NCBI GenBank assembly: GCA_036558305.1
Contig: DATBFX010000511.1
Coordinates: 1 to 9,892 of the forward strand
Origin: DATBFX01 sp036558305
GTDB lineage: Bacteria > Chloroflexota > Chloroflexia > Thermomicrobiales > UBA6265
DNA length: 9,892 nucleotides
Direction: 5' to 3'
Positions 1-5,395 of the stretch are shown here, piece by piece (the stretch's first letter is position 1; every line of letters starts with the position of its first letter). The translations under genes were made by a program, and so were the position numbers. The notes under the pieces are model-generated. The model saw only the letters and a program-made list of their open reading frames with translations, had not been told where the DNA came from and did not search any database.

Positions 1-1500
1 GGATACTCCTTCTGCCCCCTGTCCCCCGACCCTCGACCCCTGCCGTCCGCAGACCGCCTCGGCGGCCTCATAGCTGAAGCCACCGGCGAACACCGAGAGG
101 TGGCGGAAGAGGACTTGCTCCGGTTGGGGGAGGAGGTCGTAGCTCCACGCGATCGTGGCGCGCAACGTTCGTTGGCGGGATGGAAGGTCGCGCGCCCCGC
201 CCGTCAAGAGCGACAGGCGCCGCTCCAGTTTTTCGGACAGCACCTGCGGCGGAAAGAGTTTGATGCGCGCGGCGGCGAGTTCGATCGCCAGGGGCAATCC
301 GTCCAATCGAGCGCAGATCTTGGCAAGCGACGGGGCAATCGTGGCGCTGGCGATGAACGCCGGTTGGAGGTTGCGCGCTCGTTCGACAAAGAGTTGGACC
401 GATTCCGCGGTGAAGATCGCCTCCGGCGGGGCCAGCGCATCCGGAACGGCCAGCGACGGTACCGGATAGTTTTGCTCTCCCTGAATACTGAGTGCCGCCC
501 GGCTGGCGATGAGGATTTTCAGACGGGGGCAGGTGCCCAGGAGTTCCGCCACGACGCTCGCTGCCGCGATGACTTGCTCGAACGTGTCGAGCACGAGCAA
601 GACCCGTCGGTTTCGCAACCATTCCACGATCGATTCGATGACGGGTCGCTCCGGTTCCTCCCGCACGCCGAGGGTCCGCGCGACGACCGAGGGCACGAGA
701 TCGGGATCGGCCAGCGCGGCGAGATCGACGAGGAAGACCCCATCCGCGAAATCCTCGAGCAGACCCGCCGCCACGTGGATAGCCAGGCGGGTTTTGCCCG
801 TCCCGCCGGGGCCGGTCAACGTGACCAACCGGACGTCGTCCCGAAGGAGCAAGCCGCGTATTTCCGCCGTCTCCCGCTCGCGTCCGACGAGCGAGGTCGG
901 CAGGTACGGCAGGTTGTGGGTGAACCGCGCGGCCGTGTTCAACGGCGGGAATTGGTCCGGGAGGTCGGGATGGATCGCCTGGTAGATGTGCTCGGCGGCG
1001 AGGTCCCGCAGCCGGTGTTCCCCCAGGTCGCGGATGGTGACGTCGCCGAAGACGGTATCGGACAGCAAACCGTACGAGGCCGAGGTGAGCAGGATCTGTC
1101 CGCCGTGCCCGGCCGGCAGCAGCCGTCCCAGTCGGTTGAGTTTCGGGGTGAGGTAATCCCAGGAGTTGCCGTCCCATTCGGGTGCGGCCTCGCACGTATG
1201 GAGGGCCATCCGCACCCGGAGCGGTTCGCCCAATAGCCAGGGTTCCGCGAAGAGTTTCTTCTGGGCGGCGACGGCCGCGTTCAGCGCGTCGGAAGGAGAA
1301 TGGAACGCGATCCTTGCCGAATCGCCACCGGATTTATCGAAGACGAACCCCTTTTGGGCGATGGCGGCTTCGTCCAGGATCGCGAAGTACCGCGAGCGGA
1401 CAAGACGCCAAACCTCTTCCCGACCCTCCGAAAGGCGCGTGCTCCCCTCGATGTCGGTGAACAGGAACGTGACGGTCCCACGCGGCAGCGGATCCTGCAT
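1..1500 (-). CDS. Adenylate/guanylate cyclase-domain protein fused to NB-ARC-type ATPase (3' end outside window)
   Basis: This is an open frame of exactly 500 codons from ATG at 1500 to the window edge, so the C-terminus is missing. Residues about 8-180 form a class III nucleotidyl-cyclase domain: the opening V-T-F-L-F-T-D-I-E-G-S-T carries the first metal Asp (D16), K-S-G-G-D carries the second (D60), and N-R-L-G-R (122-126) keeps the N-x-x-x-R transition-state pair. Residues about 200-480 form an AAA/NB-ARC ATPase: Walker A G-P-G-G-T-G-K-T (230-237), Walker B L-L-V-L-D (301-305), then G-L-P-L-A-I-E-L-A-A-A-R (401-412). Family members usually continue with several hundred residues of TPR-like repeats and sometimes a LuxR-type HTH; that part is not visible. 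GGGGAAGG lies just upstream of the ATG. An in-frame ATG at 1542 would add 14 residues but lacks a ribosome site, and most relatives start shortly before the G-T-V-T-F-L-F motif. The likely role is a cytoplasmic signalling or regulatory STAND-type ATPase. Cyclase activity is plausible but untested. The last 16 or so codons fall in a repeat-like tract. Confidence 0.9.
   Translation of the reverse strand, partial: MQDPLPRGTVTFLFTDIEGSTRLSEGREEVWRLVRSRYFAILDEAAIAQKGFVFDKSGGDSARIAFHSPSDALNAAVAAQKKLFAEPWLLGEPLRVRMALHTCEAAPEWDGNSWDYLTPKLNRLGRLLPAGHGGQILLTSASYGLLSDTVFGDVTIRDLGEHRLRDLAAEHIYQAIHPDLPDQFPPLNTAARFTHNLPYLPTSLVGRERETAEIRGLLLRDDVRLVTLTGPGGTGKTRLAIHVAAGLLEDFADGVFLVDLAALADPDLVPSVVARTLGVREEPERPVIESIVEWLRNRRVLLVLDTFEQVIAAASVVAELLGTCPRLKILIASRAALSIQGEQNYPVPSLAVPDALAPPEAIFTAESVQLFVERARNLQPAFIASATIAPSLAKICARLDGLPLAIELAAARIKLFPPQVLSEKLERRLSLLTGGARDLPSRQRTLRATIAWSYDLLPQPEQVLFRHLSVFAGGFSYEAAEAVCGRQGSRVGGQGAEGVS
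12..44. repeat. C-rich low-complexity tract inside the cyclase-ATPase frame
   Basis: Short C-runs separated by TG, GA and TCGA, with CGACCC at 27-32 and again at 34-39. The tract has the look of intergenic filler repeats. In the minus-strand frame it encodes a Gly/Arg/Gln-rich stretch (about G-R-Q-G-S-R-V-G-G-Q-G) where relatives carry a short variable loop before the next helix. It stays in frame to the window edge, so whether it is an in-frame insertion or ends the gene cannot be decided here. Confidence 0.45.
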
Positions 1501-1639
1501 CGCCTTCCCCACCGTTGGTGCGATTCGCACAGGATACCGCATCGAGTGTGACGTGGCGCACGTTGGGTGCGTGCCGCTCGTGGCTGCCGTGCCGGCGGCG
1601 CAGGGGCAGGATGGAGCCGTGCTCGGGAGGGACGGGCGC

Positions 1640-1656
1640 CTCCCCGGATCGGGGAG
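1640..1656 (+). other. Short hairpin upstream of the 41-aa gene
   Basis: CTCCCCG (1640-1646), loop GAT, then CGGGGAG (1650-1656): a perfect 7-bp stem ending about 14 bases before the AAGGAG ribosome site of the next gene. It is in the 182-bp divergent gap between the cyclase gene and the small gene. It lacks a following T-run, so it is not a convincing terminator; it could be a leader structure or chance in GC-rich DNA. Confidence 0.3.
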
Positions 1657-1682
1657 AGGGAGACCGCGGAAGGAGACCGAGG

Positions 1683-1808
1683 ATGTCCGACCCCGACGCT
1701 TCGCCGAAGCAGTTGCTGCTCCTGGTCGTGATCTTCGTCTCGTTGGTGACGGGCTTCGCCCTCAACGTCAACGACGACATCGCCATCCTCGCACCCGCTG
1801 CCCGATAA
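1683..1808 (+). CDS. Small single-span membrane protein, 41 aa, unknown function
   Basis: ATG at 1683 is preceded by GGAAGGAG at a good Shine-Dalgarno distance, and the frame stops at TAA 1806. The protein starts M-S-D-P-D-A-S-P-K-Q, followed by a strongly hydrophobic stretch at about residues 11-26 (L-L-L-L-V-V-I-F-V-S-L-V-T-G-F-A), then an acidic N-D-D and a short tail. This looks like one membrane helix with a short N-terminal cytoplasmic part. The frame stays open upstream to an ATG at 1515, but that extension is Arg/Pro-rich and has no ribosome site. I recognise no family. The gene is in tandem with the 49-aa gene 51 bases downstream and divergent from the cyclase-ATPase gene. The strong ribosome site and clean hydrophobic profile are the main support. 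Confidence 0.6.
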   Translation: MSDPDASPKQLLLLVVIFVSLVTGFALNVNDDIAILAPAAR

Positions 1809-1859
1809 CGCTTTTCCCGTACCTTCCTTACGCGCCGGCTCGCCAGAAAGGAATCGACC

Positions 1860-2009
1860 ATGATCGCGAAGACTCCCGCTGCTTCGACCCCCTCCTTCCT
1901 CCGCCGGTGCACCCGCGTCTTCTTCATCGTCTGCGCTCCCCTCGCCGCCGCCTACGGCTTGCTCCCGCTCCCCGATGAAGCCCTCTATCGCGAATACCAT
2001 CATCGCTAA
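1860..2009 (+). CDS. Small hydrophobic protein, 49 aa, unknown function
   Basis: ATG at 1860 follows AGAAAGGAATCGACC, a good ribosome site, and the frame ends at TAA 2007. The N-terminus has several Ser/Thr and Arg residues (F-L-R-R-C-T-R), then a hydrophobic segment at about residues 20-36 (V-F-F-I-V-C-A-P-L-A-A-A-Y-G-L-L-P), then a charged tail rich in Glu, Tyr and His ending Y-H-H-R. It has two Cys residues. It could be a single-span membrane peptide or a small exported peptide: the Arg-rich start plus hydrophobic core resembles a signal anchor. No family is recognised. It probably shares a transcript with the 41-aa gene upstream and is followed within 6 bases by a hairpin that may end that transcript. 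Confidence 0.6.
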   Translation: MIAKTPAASTPSFLRRCTRVFFIVCAPLAAAYGLLPLPDEALYREYHHR

Positions 2010-2014
2010 ACGTT

Positions 2015-2046
2015 GAGGCGCCTTCCCACAGGCAAAAGGGCGTCTC
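2015..2046 (+). terminator. Candidate terminator after the two small genes
   Basis: GAGGCGCCTT (2015-2024) can pair with AGGGCGTCTC (2037-2046) to give a 10-bp stem with two G-U pairs and a 12-base loop. It starts 5 bases past the TAA of the 49-aa gene and lies between convergent genes. A clear T-run is absent (the sequence continues CCGTTCGGTCT), so it is a weak intrinsic terminator or a simple transcript-end hairpin. Confidence 0.4.
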
Positions 2047-2058
2047 CCGTTCGGTCTC

Positions 2059-3504
2059 CTATCGGCTACCGGCGAGCGGCGAGCGGCTACCGGCGAGCGG
2101 CAGCGACACCCGGAACACCGTGTTGCCCGGCGACGATTCGGCCTCGATGGTCCCGCCGTGCTCCTCGGTCACGATCCGCCAGGCGATGTCGAGTCCCAGC
2201 CCCGTCCCTTGTCCCTGCTCCTTGGTCGTGAAGAACGGTTCGAAGATGCGGCTGAGTTGCTCGGGCGGGATTCCGCAGCCGCTGTCCGCGATCTCGACCA
2301 CCGCGCGGTCGCCGTCGCGTCGGGTGCGGATCGCGATCGTTCCCGCGCCGCCCATCGCGTCGATCGCGTTGTCGATGACGTTGGTCCAGACCTGGTTGAG
2401 ACCGCTGCCGAACGCGCGGACGGGCGGCAAACTCCGGTCGTAGTCGCGCCGGATCGTCGCGTCCTTGAGCCGGTGGGCGAGGATCGTCAGCGTGTTCTCG
2501 AGACCCTCGTGGACGTCGGCCTCCTGCTCGACCGCCCGGTCCATGAAGGAATACGCCTTGACGGCTCCGACGAGCTCCGAGATGCGGCGGGTGCTGCGGG
2601 CAATGACGTCGGTCTGGTCCCGAACCGCGACCGACTCCGCGATCCAGCGCACCGCCGCCGGCAACGCCGCGACGGGGACGACGCCGGCGAAGCGCTGCAG
2701 GCTCTCCTCCGTGACCGCGGCGCGGACGAGAACCGAGGCGAGTTCCCAGGCCCGCCCCACGTCGTGTTCTTCCAACCAGCCTTCGAGCGCCTCTTCGCGT
2801 CGACTGACCTCGTACGGGTCGAGATCGCGCTGCGCGGTCAACTGCTGACACGACACGGCGACCAACGATTCGAGCGCCTGCCACTGCTCGGCCGACAACC
2901 CGCGCGCCATCAGCTCACGCGCCACCGCATCGCGGTTCGGCAGAGCCGCCGCCAGTTGCGCGCTCGCTCGCTGGGCCGCCGAGGCCGGATTGTTCAGCTC
3001 GTGGGAGAGCCCGGCCGAGAGTTTGCCGAGCGCGGCCATCTTTTCCAGATAGCGCGCCTGCCGCTCCAGCTCGAGCCGAGCGTTCCGCTCTTCCAGTTCC
3101 TGGGCCCGCAGCCGCTCGGTGATGTCCCGGAAGAACCCGTGGGTGGCGAGAACTTTCCCATCGAGGAAACGCGAGGTCACGCTGCCTTCCGCCGGGATCG
3201 GTCGTCCATCCTTGGTTTTGAACGTCAGACGGAAGTCCTCGATCGTCTCGCCCTGGACCGCCCGTGGGAAATAGATCTGGCAGTGCTCCAGGGACTCCTC
3301 GTGGATGACGTCCCAGATGATGAGGCGATCGAGTTCGTCGGCGGTCCAACCGAGTTTCTCGTGCCAGGCCCGGTTGACGAACTCGAACGTCCCATCCGGC
3401 CGGACACTCTGGATCATGTCCGACGCGTTCTCGATGACCGCGCGGTACCGCTCTTCGCTCTCGACCAACAGGGGATCGACCCTCGGATCATCGCCATCAC
3501 GCAT
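2059..3504 (-). CDS. PAS-domain sensor histidine kinase, partner of the divergent receiver–TrxR fusion
   Basis: This is a 481-aa soluble kinase with no membrane segment. A PAS domain spans about residues 15-130 (E-E-R-Y-R-A-V-I-E-N-A-S to F-F-R-D-I-T-E-R). A short coiled segment (130-155) leads to an H-box with phospho-acceptor H168 (G-L-S-H-E-L-N-N-P). About 130 residues then separate the H-box from the likely second helix (I-S-E-L-V-G-A-V-K-A-Y-S, 308-319), far longer than in ordinary HisKA domains. The HATPase domain has an N-box N-V-I-D-N-A (375-380), G1 D-S-G-C-G-I-P (407-413), F-box F-E-P-F-F-T-T-K (421-428) and G2 G-Q-G-T-G-L-G-L (431-438). The start at 3504 is chosen because AGGAGA precedes it. 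A longer frame to 3657 would run over the start of the divergent gene. The divergent receiver fusion 136 bp away is the obvious phosphotransfer partner. The last residues (S-P-L-A-G-S-R) and the TAG are encoded by a tandem repeat. The PAS ligand is unknown. Confidence 0.93.
   Translation of the reverse strand: MRDGDDPRVDPLLVESEERYRAVIENASDMIQSVRPDGTFEFVNRAWHEKLGWTADELDRLIIWDVIHEESLEHCQIYFPRAVQGETIEDFRLTFKTKDGRPIPAEGSVTSRFLDGKVLATHGFFRDITERLRAQELEERNARLELERQARYLEKMAALGKLSAGLSHELNNPASAAQRASAQLAAALPNRDAVARELMARGLSAEQWQALESLVAVSCQQLTAQRDLDPYEVSRREEALEGWLEEHDVGRAWELASVLVRAAVTEESLQRFAGVVPVAALPAAVRWIAESVAVRDQTDVIARSTRRISELVGAVKAYSFMDRAVEQEADVHEGLENTLTILAHRLKDATIRRDYDRSLPPVRAFGSGLNQVWTNVIDNAIDAMGGAGTIAIRTRRDGDRAVVEIADSGCGIPPEQLSRIFEPFFTTKEQGQGTGLGLDIAWRIVTEEHGGTIEAESSPGNTVFRVSLPLAGSRSPLAGSR
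2063..2101. repeat. 21-bp-period tandem repeat forming the kinase 3' end
   Basis: CGGCTACCGGCGAGCGGC occurs at 2063-2080 and again at 2084-2101, an 18-bp perfect direct repeat with 21-bp spacing. Read on the minus strand it adds seven codons in frame (P-L-A-G-S-R, then S-P-L-A-G-S-R) to the kinase, and the stop codon is at its outer edge (2059-2061). It shares the core GGCTACCGGC with the repeat at 5379-5395. Confidence 0.8.
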
Positions 3505-3640
3505 TGGAGTCTCTCCTGATCGCGGCCGATCGTGTGGTATCGTGCCGCGCGACAGTCGTGCGCGCGTAGCATAGCGAAAACCCGACCGGCTGCCGGCGAC
3601 GGTTCGGATCGCTCGTCCCAGGTAGCCGCGGGAGGTTCCT
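3505..3640. promoter_or_regulatory. Divergent promoter region between kinase and receiver–TrxR genes
   Basis: A 136-bp gap separates the two start codons and must hold control signals for both genes unless they are transcribed from further away. It contains an imperfect palindrome GATCG-CGGC-CGATC (3518-3531) just in front of the kinase ribosome site, an AT-richer island around 3568-3580 (TATGCT on the minus strand), and GGGAGG in front of ATG 3641. I do not see a convincing -35/-10 pair, so no exact promoter is called. Confidence 0.35.
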
Positions 3641-5296
3641 ATGAAGAAGCCGGTCATCGTGGCCGTGGATGACGACCCTGAGGTCCTCCAGGCGATCGGT
3701 CAGGACATCCGCCGCGAGTACGGCGAGCGTTTCCGCGTCATTCGCGTCGATTCCGGCAGCCGCGCCCTCGAGGTGCTCCGCCAGGTGAAGTTGGCCAACG
3801 AGATCGTCGCCTTGATGCTGGTCGACCAGCGGATGCCGGGGATGACCGGGGTGGCATTCCTCGACGAAGCCCGCCGGCTCTTCGCCGAGGCGAAGCGGGT
3901 GCTCCTGACGGCCTACGCCGACACCGACGCGGCGATCAAGGCCATCAACGATGTCCGGCTCGACTACTACCTGATGAAACCGTGGGACCCGCCGGAGGAC
4001 CGCCTCTACCCCGTCCTCGACGATCTCCTCGACGACTGGCTTGCGGGGTATCGACCCGAGTTCGAGGGGGTCCGCGTCGTCGGTCATCGCTGGTCGCCCG
4101 AGTCGCACGACGTCAGGGATTTCCTCGCGCGCAACCAGGCTCCGTACCAATGGCTCGACCTCGCGACCAATCCGGCCGCCCAGGAGTTGTTGGACCTGGC
4201 ACGGCCGGGGACGGCCAACCTCCCCGTGCTGATCTTCCCGGACGGCTCGGTGCTGGAATCGCCGACGAACCAGCAGATCGCCGAGAAGGTCGGGCTGCGC
4301 CGGCGAGCCGAGGTACCGCTCTACGACCTCGTCGTCGTCGGGGCGGGACCGTCCGGTCTGGCGGCTGCCGTCTACGCCGCCTCGGAAGGGCTGAAGACGG
4401 CGGTGCTCGAACGCTATGCCGCCGGCGGGCAGGCGGGGATGAGCTCCCGCATCGAGAACTACCTCGGTTTCCCCTCGGGGCTCTCGGGGGACGATCTGGC
4501 GCGGCGCGCCCTCACGCAGGCGCAGCGATTCGGTGCCGAATGCCTGCTGGCGCACGAGGTCGCGGGGCTCACCGCCGCCGAAGGCTCGGTGGGGATCGTC
4601 CTCGGTGACGGTACCGAGGTGCGCGCCCATTCGGCGATCCTCGCCACCGGCGTCGCCTACCGCCGGCTCCAGGTATCCGGCGTCGAAGCGTTGACGGGGC
4701 GCGGGATCTACTACGGCGCCGCGATGACCGAGGCAGCGTCGGTGCGGGGAGAAGACGTCTTCGTCGTCGGCGGCGCCAATTCGGCCGGACAGGCCGCCGT
4801 CTTCTTCTCGGACGTCGCCCGGAGCGTGACGATGCTCGTCCGCGGGCCGTCCCTTTCGGCTACGATGTCTCAGTACCTGATCGATCGCATTTTGCGAACG
4901 CCGAACATCCACGTCCGGTGTCGAACCGAAGTCGAGCAAGCACTCGGCGAGGACCACCTCGAAGCGCTGGTACTGAAGAATGCCGACGCGTCGGAAACCA
5001 TTCCAGCGCGGGGCATGTTCGTCATGATCGGCGCCGTCCCACCCACCGACTGGCTGGCCGGCACCCTACTGCTCGACGAGCGGGGCTTCGTCCTGACCGG
5101 TCCCGATGTTCTGGCCGCCGGCAAGGGCTCCTGGAAACTCGACCGCGACCCCTTCCTCCTCGAGACGAGCATTCCGGGCATCTTCGCCGCCGGCGACGTC
5201 CGCCACGGTTCCGGCAAGCGCGTCGCGACGGCGGTCGGCGAAGGCGCGATGGCCGTGATGTCGGTCTGGCAGTACCGAAGCGCAGCGGGATTGTGA
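3641..5296 (+). CDS. Response-regulator receiver fused to glutaredoxin-like and thioredoxin-reductase-like flavoprotein, lacking both CxxC motifs
   Basis: 551 aa. Residues 1-125 are a CheY-like receiver with a complete active site: acidic D10-D12, phospho-acceptor D62 (V-D-Q-R-M-P-G), T90 and K113 (M-K-P-W). Residues about 143-222 match the glutaredoxin-like domain of the convergent paralogue, but its W-C-x-x-C-K site reads W-S-P-E-S-H here (151-156). Residues about 226-545 are a TrxR-like FAD/NAD(P) module: FAD loop V-G-A-G-P-S-G (233-239), G-G-Q-A-G (262-266) and C-terminal G-I-F-A-A-G-D-V (513-520). The redox C-A-T-C is missing (Y-Y-G-A-A-M-T-E, 357-364), and the NAD(P) loop reads G-G-A-N-S-A (377-382), with Ala for the usual third Gly. 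Only two Cys remain (C301, C427). It therefore probably binds FAD but cannot perform dithiol exchange like true thioredoxin reductase. Databases list this architecture as a fused response regulator/thioredoxin-disulfide reductase; I do not know of a demonstrated function. GGGAGG precedes the ATG. It is likely phosphorylated by the divergent kinase. Confidence 0.93.
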   Translation: MKKPVIVAVDDDPEVLQAIGQDIRREYGERFRVIRVDSGSRALEVLRQVKLANEIVALMLVDQRMPGMTGVAFLDEARRLFAEAKRVLLTAYADTDAAIKAINDVRLDYYLMKPWDPPEDRLYPVLDDLLDDWLAGYRPEFEGVRVVGHRWSPESHDVRDFLARNQAPYQWLDLATNPAAQELLDLARPGTANLPVLIFPDGSVLESPTNQQIAEKVGLRRRAEVPLYDLVVVGAGPSGLAAAVYAASEGLKTAVLERYAAGGQAGMSSRIENYLGFPSGLSGDDLARRALTQAQRFGAECLLAHEVAGLTAAEGSVGIVLGDGTEVRAHSAILATGVAYRRLQVSGVEALTGRGIYYGAAMTEAASVRGEDVFVVGGANSAGQAAVFFSDVARSVTMLVRGPSLSATMSQYLIDRILRTPNIHVRCRTEVEQALGEDHLEALVLKNADASETIPARGMFVMIGAVPPTDWLAGTLLLDERGFVLTGPDVLAAGKGSWKLDRDPFLLETSIPGIFAAGDVRHGSGKRVATAVGEGAMAVMSVWQYRSAAGL

Positions 5297-5395
5297 GCCG
5301 GTAGCCGGTAGCCGGTGGGAGAGACGGACAGACGGACCGACGGACCGACGGACCGACGGACCGTTACTCCAGTCCCCTCTACCGGCTACCGGCTC
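5295..5395. repeat. 17-bp inverted repeat spanning two convergent stop codons; possible bidirectional terminator
   Basis: GAGCCGGTAGCCGGTAG (5295-5311) is perfectly complementary to CTACCGGCTACCGGCTC (5379-5395), with 67 bases between. The left arm begins inside the TGA of the receiver fusion and the right arm holds the TAG of the convergent reductase (5386-5388). It could fold as a large stem-loop in either transcript and end both. The 67-base loop holds an 8-bp tandem repeat. There is no T-run, so standard intrinsic termination is uncertain. Confidence 0.7.
5323..5362. repeat. Five tandem copies of an 8-bp unit
   Basis: GACGGACA at 5323-5330 is followed by four perfect copies of GACGGACC (5331-5362). 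It lies in the loop of the inverted repeat between the two convergent flavoprotein genes. There are no spacers, so it is a simple microsatellite-like repeat, probably variable in copy number between strains. Confidence 0.9.

Noticed and set aside
68..1195. Long minus-strand and plus-strand open frames overlapping the cyclase–ATPase gene
   Set aside because: They encode Arg/Pro/Gly-rich sequence without domains; the real frame has cyclase, Walker A and Walker B motifs and runs off the edge. These are shadows of GC-rich coding DNA.
2158..3519. 453-codon plus-strand open frame opposite the histidine kinase
   Set aside because: It is antisense to a clear PAS/HisKA/HATPase gene, is Asp/Arg-rich with no recognisable motif, and has no ribosome site.
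3505..3657. 51-residue N-terminal extension of the histidine kinase
   Set aside because: It would overlap the start of the divergent receiver gene, and a good AGGAGA ribosome site lies before the internal ATG at 3504.
3497..4957. 486-codon minus-strand open frame opposite the receiver–TrxR fusion
   Set aside because: Mirror frame of the real gene, low-complexity composition and no family features.
5323..5362. CRISPR-like array
   Set aside because: The units are only 8 bp and directly adjacent with no spacers; it is a simple tandem repeat.
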